A stretch of DNA of 5,667 bases from Pyrinomonadaceae bacterium (lineage in GTDB: Bacteria > Acidobacteriota > Blastocatellia > Pyrinomonadales > Pyrinomonadaceae), in the NCBI GenBank assembly GCA_013695245.1, contig JACDAW010000052.1, forward strand, positions 1 through 5,667, read 5' to 3'. The notes under the pieces were generated by a model that saw only the letters and a program-made list of their open reading frames with translations, made no database searches and was not told where the DNA came from. The translations under genes and the position numbers were made by a program. Each line of letters starts with the position of its first letter. Position 1 is the first letter of the stretch. This document shows positions 1-5,667 of this stretch, piece by piece.

Positions 1-1760
1 GCGCGACAATGGCCTCGGCCGAATTCGACGAAGAGGCACTGGAGAAACGCCCCACGGTGCAGGTAGGCGATCCGTTTCTCGAAAAGTTATTGCTCGAAGC
101 GTGCCTTGAGGCGATGCGGAGCGGCGCAATCGCCGGGATTCAAGACATGGGCGCGGCCGGTTTAACTTCTTCATCGTGCGAGATGGCGGCGCGCGCCGGA
201 ACTGGGCTAGAGATTGATCTCACGCTCGTCCCGCAGCGCGAACAGAACATGACGGCTTACGAGATCATGCTTTCGGAATCGCAGGAGCGAATGTTGATCG
301 TCGCCCACAAGGGGCGCGAACGCGAAGTCGTTGACATTTTTCGCAAGTGGGATTTGGACGCCGTCGTGATCGGGCGCGTTACCGACTCCGGGCGCATCCG
401 CGTGCTTCACAACAAAGAGACGACGGCCGAGATCAACGTTTCACATCTCACGGACGAAGCGCCGCTCTACGAACGCCCCATGCGCGCGCCCGATCAAGTT
501 AAAGGAAAGGATCAAACGGAAAATGTTTACGATGATAATGATGGCGGCGGTGGTCGCAGTAATGTTCGCGCTCTTGGCGGCGTCGAAGAAAAGAAAGCAG
601 TAGCACGTTTAAGTCAAGAAAACGAAAAAGCGTCAAACGCTAAAGCGTATTCCGGCGCAAACGGCGGTGTGACAGATCACAACGCGGAGTTGATGGCTTT
701 GCTTGCCGCGCCGAACATCGCTTCAAAGGAATGGGTCTTCAGGCAATACGATCACATGGTGCGGACAAACACGGTGCTCCTGCCCGGCGCGGACGCGGCC
801 GTTGTGCGCATCAAAGAGACACGCCGCGCGCTCGCTATATCGCTAGACGGTAACGGTCGCTACTGCGCCGTCAATCCGCGCGAAGGCGCAAAGCTCATTG
901 TCGCCGAAAGCGCGCGCAACGTCGTCTGCACGGGCGCGCTTCCCCTTGCGATCACGAACTGCCTTAACTTCGCCTCGCCCGAAAATCCCGAAACGATGTG
1001 GGCGTTCTCCGAAGTGATCGACGGGCTAGCGGAAGCGTGCCGCGCGCTTCAGACGCCCGTCATCTCCGGCAACGTCTCCTTCTACAACGAAACTTTTGAC
1101 GAAGGCGTGGCGCGCGGTATTCCGCCAACGCCCGTTGTCGGCATGGTCGGGGTTATCGAAGACGTGCGCCGCATCATCCGTCCGGGATTTAAAACCGAAG
1201 GACAGATCATCGCGCTGCTCGGCGAAACCAATAACGACATTTCGGTGAGCGAATACGCGGCAACAATTCAAAAACGCACGATTGATGAAATGGTTGGGGC
1301 GGGAAGCGTGCCCGCACTCGACATGGCGCGCGAACTCGCCGTGCAACGCACATGTTTGCGTGCGGCGGAAGAAGGCTTGCTCATCTCCGCGCATGATCTT
1401 TCTGACGGCGGGCTGGCAGTCGCACTCGCCGAAAGTTGTTTCTCGACTCTTAATGCTGCAGCGACGGGCGCGCAAGTTTCGCTTCAAAGCAAACTTTCAA
1501 ATGTAGCTTGCTTGTTCAGCGAATCGCCTTCGCGCATCGTTATCAGCTTTGGCGAAACCTTGCTCGAACACATCAGAGAGATCGCTTATCAATTCCATTG
1601 CCCGCTCACGTTGATCGGGCGCACGGGCGGTGATCGTTTGCGCATCGCCGTTAACGACTCGGAGATTGTTTCCCTTCCAGTCGAAAAACTCGAAAGAGTC
1701 TGGCGCACGTCGCTCGCCGAGAAACTTGAAGCGGAAGCAGTGGTGGCCGCCGCCGAATAA
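1..1760 (+). CDS. purL: Phosphoribosylformylglycinamidine synthase subunit PurL (5'-partial)
   Basis: PurL performs the ATP-dependent amidation of formylglycinamide ribonucleotide (FGAR) to FGAM in cytosolic de novo purine synthesis. In small-PurL systems it works with PurS and the glutaminase PurQ. The reading phase starts at base 3 (Ala-Thr-Met), and the ATG at base 9 is internal because it lies in the conserved GATxASAEF block. The N-terminus, including the first ATP-site half, is therefore missing. Numbering from that Met, visible blocks are the first PurM-like C-terminal domain (IQDMGAAGL at 44-52, then SESQERM), an unusual linker at about 164-224, the second PurM-like N-terminal domain (PGADAAV from 259, LDGNGRY at 279-285, GNVSFYNE at 354-361) and its C-terminal domain (HDLSDGG at 462-468). 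The visible 585 codons match the last three quarters or so of a roughly 740-residue small-type PurL. It ends in TAA. No glutaminase domain follows, so it is not the large fused type. Identification is secure. Confidence 0.97.
   Translation, partial: ATMASAEFDEEALEKRPTVQVGDPFLEKLLLEACLEAMRSGAIAGIQDMGAAGLTSSSCEMAARAGTGLEIDLTLVPQREQNMTAYEIMLSESQERMLIVAHKGREREVVDIFRKWDLDAVVIGRVTDSGRIRVLHNKETTAEINVSHLTDEAPLYERPMRAPDQVKGKDQTENVYDDNDGGGGRSNVRALGGVEEKKAVARLSQENEKASNAKAYSGANGGVTDHNAELMALLAAPNIASKEWVFRQYDHMVRTNTVLLPGADAAVVRIKETRRALAISLDGNGRYCAVNPREGAKLIVAESARNVVCTGALPLAITNCLNFASPENPETMWAFSEVIDGLAEACRALQTPVISGNVSFYNETFDEGVARGIPPTPVVGMVGVIEDVRRIIRPGFKTEGQIIALLGETNNDISVSEYAATIQKRTIDEMVGAGSVPALDMARELAVQRTCLRAAEEGLLISAHDLSDGGLAVALAESCFSTLNAAATGAQVSLQSKLSNVACLFSESPSRIVISFGETLLEHIREIAYQFHCPLTLIGRTGGDRLRIAVNDSEIVSLPVEKLERVWRTSLAEKLEAEAVVAAAE
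498..650 (+). other. Low-complexity linker insertion inside PurL
   Basis: Between the two PurM-like halves of PurL, about 80 residues separate the conserved YERP (Tyr at 154, numbered from the Met at base 9) from the APNIASKEW block (from 234). From memory the same stretch is roughly 35 residues in Bacillus-type small PurL. The extra part is hydrophilic and low in complexity, with a DDNDGGGG run and a Lys/Glu/Asn/Ala-rich segment. Bases 501-540 and 601-650 are visibly AT-rich (about 33% and 38% GC by hand count) compared with their surroundings. The reading frame is intact. It is probably a disordered surface loop with no catalytic role. Confidence 0.6.
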
Positions 1761-1849
1761 AGAGTAAAACTGCACGCCCTGATCGCTTAATTTTGCGTTG
1801 TAATTTCAAACCCAGAGAGCGCGCATAAACGCTTCTTAACCTTGAGCGA

Positions 1850-3349
1850 ATGGGGCGGGCACCCTTCACCGAAATGCAGCCGACTCCTACCTGCGCCGCT
1901 TCGCGCGAAATAAATTTCTCCGCCGACGAGCTTCTCCGCGCGCTCCTTCGTCTTGATCGAACCCGAAGGGTATCCATTCTCGATAGCGGCAGCGCGCCTT
2001 CAATCGAACGCGGATTGGAAGCGCGTTTGATGATCGCGGGTTTCGATCCCGTTGAAGTCATTGAAGCGCACGAAGATCAATTGACGATCACACGGCATGG
2101 AGAAGGAATCGAAAACAACCTTCACGGCGATCCGCTTTCGTTGCTCGATGAACGACTTGCCCGCTACATCACGCCGCGCACACCCTTCGCCGGAGCCTGT
2201 ATCGCAACTCTCTCCTACGATCTCGCACGCCGCTACGAGCGCCTTCGCTTGAAAAAGGCGCGCCCGGCGGAAGCTGAACCCGATGCCGTGTTTAACTTCT
2301 ACGATGCGCTCGTTGTTCATGATTATCTTCTCGGTCGCACGAAGATCGTCAGCGCAAGTGGCGCGGAGCAGTTAGACAAAATCGAAGCGACGCTCCTTGA
2401 AGCGCGCCGCGAGAGCGACGGAGACTTATCAAATCGCGCATCAGCGTTTTCCCCTTTCGCCTATTCAAACAACGAGCAAAATTGCAGCGAACGCGGCGTT
2501 GCGGTTTCAAACTTTACGCGCGCTGACTACATCGCCGCAGTTAAATCGATTAAAGAACACATCTTTGCAGGCGACATCTATCAGGCTAACCTCACACAGC
2601 AATTCACTTGCAGGCTTCGACGCGACGATACAGTTGAATCTCTATTCATGCGCTTGCGGCGCGACAACCCTGTGCCTTTCGCCGCGTTTATCCGCCGCCG
2701 CGACGATACCGTAATTAGCGCTTCACCCGAACGCTTTCTGAAAGTCGGAATCGAGGATGGCGCGTGCGTCGTCGAAGCGTGGCCGATTAAGGGGACGCGC
2801 CCGCGCGGGAAGAACGCGGACGAAGACGCGCGTCTGCGGCATGAGTTGGAGCAAAGCGAAAAGGACAGAGCGGAGAATGTGATGATCGTCGATCTCTTGC
2901 GCAACGATCTTGGCCGCGTCTGTCGTTTCGGTTCGGTGAAGGTCACAAGCCTCTGCGAACTTCAGACGAATCCGACCCTTTTTCATCTTGTCTCGAAAGT
3001 GCGCGGAGAACTACGCGGAAAGACGACGGCGAGCCAGTTGCTACGCGCAACTTTCCCGTGCGGATCGATTACGGGCGCGCCAAAACTTCGCGCGATGGAG
3101 ATCATCGATGAAATCGAAACCGCGCCTCGCGGGTCTTCGATGGGCGCAATCGGTTATCTCGCTTTCGACGGCTCGATTGATTTAAATGTTGCTATTCGCA
3201 CGATGGTTGTGCGAGATGATGGCAGCGTGCGTTTTAACACCGGCGGCGGCATCGTCGCCGAAAGCGTGCCCGGCGTTGAATACGAAGAATCACTCGTTAA
3301 AGCATCCGCGCTGTTTCGAGCTTTAAACGTTAGCTTCGCCGGAAGATAA
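1850..3349 (+). CDS. pabB: Aminodeoxychorismate synthase component I (PabB)
   Basis: PabB converts chorismate plus ammonia to 4-amino-4-deoxychorismate, the first committed step to p-aminobenzoate and folate. Ammonia normally comes from the glutaminase PabA, which is not encoded here. The 499-residue product has an N-terminal TrpE/PabB-type domain (about 20-180), a Ser/Asn-rich spacer (about 190-230) and a C-terminal chorismate-binding domain (about 232-490). Motifs are DIYQANL (242-248), PIKGT (312-316), AENVMIVDLLRNDLGR, LFHLVS with His379, CGSITGAPK (404-412) and GGGIVAES (from 465). Lys314 in PIKGT is the key discriminator: PabB uses this lysine, whereas anthranilate synthase TrpE has PIAGT. 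The start is uncertain. The ATG at 1850 is the first after an in-frame TAA at 1826 and has no Shine-Dalgarno; the ATG at 1874 is an alternative and also lacks one. E. coli PabB is 453 residues, so this one is somewhat long because of the N-terminus and spacer. Confidence 0.95.
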   Translation: MGRAPFTEMQPTPTCAASREINFSADELLRALLRLDRTRRVSILDSGSAPSIERGLEARLMIAGFDPVEVIEAHEDQLTITRHGEGIENNLHGDPLSLLDERLARYITPRTPFAGACIATLSYDLARRYERLRLKKARPAEAEPDAVFNFYDALVVHDYLLGRTKIVSASGAEQLDKIEATLLEARRESDGDLSNRASAFSPFAYSNNEQNCSERGVAVSNFTRADYIAAVKSIKEHIFAGDIYQANLTQQFTCRLRRDDTVESLFMRLRRDNPVPFAAFIRRRDDTVISASPERFLKVGIEDGACVVEAWPIKGTRPRGKNADEDARLRHELEQSEKDRAENVMIVDLLRNDLGRVCRFGSVKVTSLCELQTNPTLFHLVSKVRGELRGKTTASQLLRATFPCGSITGAPKLRAMEIIDEIETAPRGSSMGAIGYLAFDGSIDLNVAIRTMVVRDDGSVRFNTGGGIVAESVPGVEYEESLVKASALFRALNVSFAGR

Positions 3350-3430
3350 AGCTTTGAGGTGATTCTTGACGAAGCTTACGGCGCGCTTGTTAATTTCAAT
3401 TTGATTATGCCGCCACTTATTATCAAGCGT

Positions 3431-4288
3431 ATGCATCCGCGCATCATTCTTAATGATAAGCTAATGAACACGACGCGCGCGCGCGTTCAGGCCGTGACGG
3501 GTTTAAGTCTCTACGGGCGCGGCGTGTTTACAACGCTCGCCATCTACAACAATCAACCGTTTCTCTGGTCGCAACACTTCGCGCGCCTCATGCTTCACGC
3601 TGCGCGCCTCAGTCTTGACGCAAGCGCGATTGATGAAGCGCGATTGAAAGCGCAACTCGAACATTTGATCGATGCGAACAAAGTTTCCGAAGGCAGAGCG
3701 CGCATCACATTGCTCGCCCGCGACGGAACAGGACTCTGGCAGGCTGTGGAGACAAACTCCGGTAATAAAACAGACGTCCTTATAATCACGGGCGACCGGC
3801 GAGCGCAAAACGCAGACGGACTCGCTTTAACGCTCTCTCCATTTCGACTCAACACGCTTTCACCCATCGCTGGATTAAAAACCGTCAACTACCTCGAACA
3901 CATTCTGTCTTGGGAAGAAGCGTGCGGACGGCAATTCGATGAAGCCGTCGTGATGAACGAGCGTGGCGAAGTAGTCTCAACCACAATGGCAAACATCTTC
4001 TGGACGACACACGGCACGCTCCACACGCCTGCGCTTTCAACCGGAGCGATTGCCGGCACCACGCGCGCGCGTGTGATTGAACTAGCGCATGAAGCGGCCG
4101 TCCCCTTCGTTGAAGGTGTTTACGAACTCTCTGACCTTGCTGACGCGGACGAGATTTTTCTCACTTCGGCGGGACTCGGTTTAGCTCTCGTGACGACGTT
4201 TGATTTTCGCAACTACACATTGTCAATCGGCAGCCCCGCGCTCCGTCTGCGCGAAGCCTTCCGCCAACTAACGTTGGAGAAAAGTTGA
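3431..4288 (+). CDS. pabC: Aminodeoxychorismate lyase (PabC), PLP fold-type IV
   Basis: PabC cleaves 4-amino-4-deoxychorismate to p-aminobenzoate and pyruvate, directly following the PabB reaction. Starting at the ATG at 3431 gives 285 residues, against 269 in E. coli. Alignment from memory with E. coli PabC is good: IILND with INGH near the N-terminus, GRGVFTTL (29-36) with GDGCFTTA, LTLSPFRL with LALSPVRL, and AGLKTVNYLEHIL with AGIKHLNRLEQVL. Lys150 is the expected PLP Schiff-base lysine. FTT rather than the FE/YE of branched-chain or D-amino-acid aminotransferases favours a lyase. The usual Glu five residues before the conserved Asn (Asn188 in MANIFW) is Ser183, and Asp of GDG is Arg30. 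The open frame extends back to a GTG at 3359 (309 residues) with another ATG at 3407. None of the three has a proper Shine-Dalgarno, and 3431 was chosen from homology. A related class IV aminotransferase is possible, but adjacency to pabB supports pabC. Confidence 0.87.
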   Translation: MHPRIILNDKLMNTTRARVQAVTGLSLYGRGVFTTLAIYNNQPFLWSQHFARLMLHAARLSLDASAIDEARLKAQLEHLIDANKVSEGRARITLLARDGTGLWQAVETNSGNKTDVLIITGDRRAQNADGLALTLSPFRLNTLSPIAGLKTVNYLEHILSWEEACGRQFDEAVVMNERGEVVSTTMANIFWTTHGTLHTPALSTGAIAGTTRARVIELAHEAAVPFVEGVYELSDLADADEIFLTSAGLGLALVTTFDFRNYTLSIGSPALRLREAFRQLTLEKS

Positions 4289-4316
4289 TATTACGAAGCG
4301 CTAGCATAAACGGATG

Positions 4317-4354
4317 GCGTTTAATTAACGCTGCTCATTTGTTTTCTAATCTTT
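4317..4354 (+). terminator. Possible weak terminator after pabC
   Basis: An inverted repeat GCGTT-TAATT-AACGC (4317-4331) can form a five-pair stem with a five-base loop. A T-rich but interrupted stretch follows at about 4338-4354. It lies 28 bases past the pabC stop and before the promoter of the next gene, where a terminator would be expected. The stem is short and the T tract is separated from it by several bases, so this is a weak candidate. Confidence 0.3.
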
Positions 4355-4384
4355 TCCCTGCATCAAGCAAACGGCTGCCGCTCG

Positions 4385-4393
4385 TGTTATAAT
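4385..4393 (+). promoter_or_regulatory. Extended -10 promoter for the aldolase gene
   Basis: TGTTATAAT matches the extended -10 consensus TGnTATAAT exactly, with the perfect TATAAT at 4388-4393. No TTGACA-like -35 is present at 16-18 bases upstream (4364-4371 is CAAGCAAA), which fits a promoter relying on the extended -10. Transcription would start near 4400 and give a leader of about 58 bases before the ATG at 4458. It sits in the longest non-coding gap of the window, between pabC and the aldolase. Confidence 0.65.
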
Positions 4394-4441
4394 TCGCTAC
4401 CGATTCTTAAGTCCGTAAACTTTAACACGCAAATTTTTGTC

Positions 4442-4447
4442 AGGAGG
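4442..4447 (+). promoter_or_regulatory. Shine-Dalgarno AGGAGG deciding the aldolase start
   Basis: A full AGGAGG lies ten bases before the ATG at 4458. It excludes the longer reading from a TTG at 4437, because that start would place the Shine-Dalgarno inside the coding sequence. It also argues against the TTG at 4449, which is only one base away. Confidence 0.8.
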
Positions 4448-4457
4448 TTTGAGCGTC

Positions 4458-5561
4458 ATGGCGACCGAACTTAAACGCGGCGGAGCGACGATTGAGCGCA
4501 TCGAAGAACTGTTGGGCGACGAAAGCAGTTCGCTGCTTGAATACACATCGCAGACGATCCCGAAAGAGGAGCTTCAATTGCCCGGCCCCGACTTCGTTGA
4601 TCGCGTGTGGGCGCAATCTGACCGCCCTGTGCCCGTCCTGCGCGCGCTCGAAACTCTTTTCAGCAACGGTCGTCTCGCCGGAACAGGTTATCTTTCGATC
4701 CTGCCCGTCGATCAAGGTATCGAACACTCAGCAGGCGCGTCGTTCGCGCCGAACCCGCAGTATTTCGACCCGGAAAACATCGCGCGTCTAGCGATTGAGG
4801 GCGGCTGCAACGCGGTCGCTTCCACCTTCGGCGTGCTCGGAATTGTCGCCCGTCGCTATGCGCACAAGATTCCGTTTGTCGTTAAGATCAACCACAACGA
4901 GCTTTTGACTTACCCGAACAAGTTCGATCAAGTTCTCTTCGGCACGATTGATCAAGCGAAAGACATGGGTGCGGTCGCCGTCGGTGCAACGATCTATTTC
5001 GCTTCGGAAGAATCCACGCGCCAGATCACGGAGATCAGCGAAGCGTTTGCTTATGCGCATGAGCTTGGTATGGCGACGATCCTTTGGTGTTACCTGCGCA
5101 ATCCGAAGTTCAAACACGAATCCGGCGACATGCACGAAGCGGCCGACCTTACGGGTCAGGCAAACCACTTGGGCGTAACGATTCAGGCGGACATTATCAA
5201 ACAAAAGCTTCCCGTGAGGAACGGCGGCTACAACGTTTTGAATCTGGCGAAGGACGCGCCTTACGGCAAGACGAGCAAAAAGATTTACGAAGAGTTAACG
5301 ACCGACAACCCCATCGATCTCGTCCGCTATCAAGTGGCTAACTGCTATATGGGGCGTTGCGGTTTGATCAACTCCGGCGGCGAATCGAAGGGCGACACTG
5401 ACTTACAACAAGCCGTGCGCACCGCAGTTATTAATAAGCGCGGCGGCGGCATGGGTTTAATCTCTGGTCGCAAAGCGTTTCAGCGTTCGATGAAGGACGG
5501 CGTAGGAATGCTTAATGCCATTCAAGACGTGTATCTCGCTAAAGAGATCACCGTTGCATAA
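4458..5561 (+). CDS. fbaB: Class I fructose-bisphosphate aldolase, FbaB/DhnA type
   Basis: This cytosolic enzyme interconverts fructose 1,6-bisphosphate with dihydroxyacetone phosphate and glyceraldehyde 3-phosphate through a lysine Schiff base, without metal, in glycolysis and gluconeogenesis. The 367-residue product follows E. coli FbaB (350 residues) along its whole length by recalled alignment: GRLAGTGYLSILPVDQGIEHSAGASF-type block (Asp85 in LPVDQG), NHNE, MGAVAVGATIYF, DLTGQANHL, ADIIKQK, DNPIDLVRYQVANCYMGR, INSGG (Ser306) and GLISGRKAF (Gly337 onward). Lys248 in ADIIKQK aligns with the Schiff-base Lys236 of the E. coli enzyme. The N-terminus is about a dozen residues longer than in E. 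coli. The ATG at 4458 is fixed by the AGGAGG site. A strong ribosome site and consensus promoter suggest high constitutive expression. The gene appears separate from pabC, with a 169-base gap. Transaldolase or 2-amino-3,7-dideoxy-heptulosonate synthase relatives share the fold, but the length and motifs fit FbaB closely. Confidence 0.96.
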   Translation: MATELKRGGATIERIEELLGDESSSLLEYTSQTIPKEELQLPGPDFVDRVWAQSDRPVPVLRALETLFSNGRLAGTGYLSILPVDQGIEHSAGASFAPNPQYFDPENIARLAIEGGCNAVASTFGVLGIVARRYAHKIPFVVKINHNELLTYPNKFDQVLFGTIDQAKDMGAVAVGATIYFASEESTRQITEISEAFAYAHELGMATILWCYLRNPKFKHESGDMHEAADLTGQANHLGVTIQADIIKQKLPVRNGGYNVLNLAKDAPYGKTSKKIYEELTTDNPIDLVRYQVANCYMGRCGLINSGGESKGDTDLQQAVRTAVINKRGGGMGLISGRKAFQRSMKDGVGMLNAIQDVYLAKEITVA

Positions 5562-5612
5562 AGCGGCCCGCGAGGCGTGCCTTTCCGTAGCGATTGACAG
5601 CAATTAGCTTTC

Positions 5613-5618
5613 AAGGAG
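5613..5618 (+). promoter_or_regulatory. Shine-Dalgarno AAGGAG for the downstream gene
   Basis: AAGGAG lies six bases before a GTG at 5625 and nine bases before a second in-frame GTG at 5628. Both spacings are workable, so the site supports a real gene start here but does not decide between the two codons. Confidence 0.6.
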
Positions 5619-5624
5619 AATCAA

Positions 5625-5667
5625 GTGGTGGCTAAAGAGATAGAGAACAAGCAACCATCCGTCGCGG
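5625..5667 (+). CDS. Start of an unidentified gene (3'-partial)
   Basis: An open frame begins GTG-GTG-GCT-AAA-GAG and runs off the window end after 14 full codons, reading (M)VAKEIENKQPSVA from the first GTG. An in-frame TGA at 5595 bounds it upstream. The polar, Lys/Glu-rich N-terminus has no signal-peptide or membrane character so far. The 63-base gap after the aldolase stop has no convincing terminator, so the gene could be co-transcribed with the aldolase. Too little is present to name a family. Confidence 0.5.
   Translation, partial: MVAKEIENKQPSVA

Noticed and set aside
9..11. ATG at base 9 as the true PurL start
   Set aside because: It lies inside the conserved GATxASAEF block, the frame continues upstream to the window edge, and the product would lack the N-terminal catalytic region.
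1026..1487. Long antisense open frames, such as 1026-1487 opposite purL and 4788-5204 opposite the aldolase
   Set aside because: They lie wholly opposite well-identified genes, have Arg/Cys/His-rich compositions typical of reverse-frame shadows, and resemble no family I know.
1761..1849. Promoter or terminator in the purL-pabB gap
   Set aside because: CATAAA at 1824-1829 is a poor -10 with no -35 at a suitable distance, and the only inverted repeat (AGCG/CGCT) has four pairs. Nothing here can be supported.
1850..3349. Anthranilate synthase TrpE instead of PabB
   Set aside because: The PIKGT lysine and the adjacent pabC indicate aminodeoxychorismate synthase; TrpE has PIAGT at this site.
5562..5590. 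GC-rich stretch after the aldolase stop as a terminator
   Set aside because: AGGCGTGCCT is palindromic but leaves only a two-base loop, and no T tract follows. No stable hairpin could be drawn.
5594..5622. TTGACA at 5594-5599 as a -35 box for the last gene
   Set aside because: The hexamer is perfect, but the only -10 at suitable spacing (GAGAAT at 5616-5621) overlaps the Shine-Dalgarno and would start transcription beyond the GTG, so the match is probably chance.

Overview
The window is a stretch of ordinary bacterial housekeeping metabolism, with every supported gene on the + strand. The order is purL (5'-truncated), pabB, pabC, a class I fructose-bisphosphate aldolase of the E. coli FbaB/DhnA type, and the first 14 codons of a further gene. 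Base composition is moderately GC-rich by eye, with many GCGC/CGCG tracts. The stand-alone 'small' PurL, the separate PabB and PabC, and the general protein flavour suggest a free-living bacterium. Acidobacteriota (Blastocatellia-like) is my best guess, but this is inference from sequence style and not from a marker gene.

Layout: bases 1-1760 hold the C-terminal 585 codons of PurL, a late-pathway purine enzyme. After 89 bases without a recognisable signal, pabB (1850-3349) and pabC (about 3431-4288) encode the two enzymes that turn chorismate into p-aminobenzoate for folate. Bases 4289-4457 form the only real regulatory gap. It has a weak hairpin followed by a T-rich stretch, then a consensus extended -10 promoter (TGTTATAAT) and a strong AGGAGG site that drives the aldolase gene (4458-5561). 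A last gene starts at a GTG near 5625 behind AAGGAG and leaves the window.

The genes fit together in part. Purine synthesis commonly uses formyl-tetrahydrofolate, and PabB/PabC supply the p-aminobenzoate moiety of folate, so purL-pabB-pabC is a coherent purine/one-carbon group. PabA, the glutaminase partner of PabB, is not in the window and must be encoded elsewhere. The aldolase belongs to central carbon metabolism and looks like a separate transcription unit.

I found no novel system, mobile element, CRISPR array or RNA gene. The points worth a second look are subtle. pabB and pabC share one reading frame interrupted by a single TAA. PabC lacks the usual PLP-contacting glutamate of its fold. 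PurL carries a long, AT-richer, low-complexity linker insertion. Start sites in pabB and pabC lack Shine-Dalgarno sequences, in contrast to the two downstream genes.
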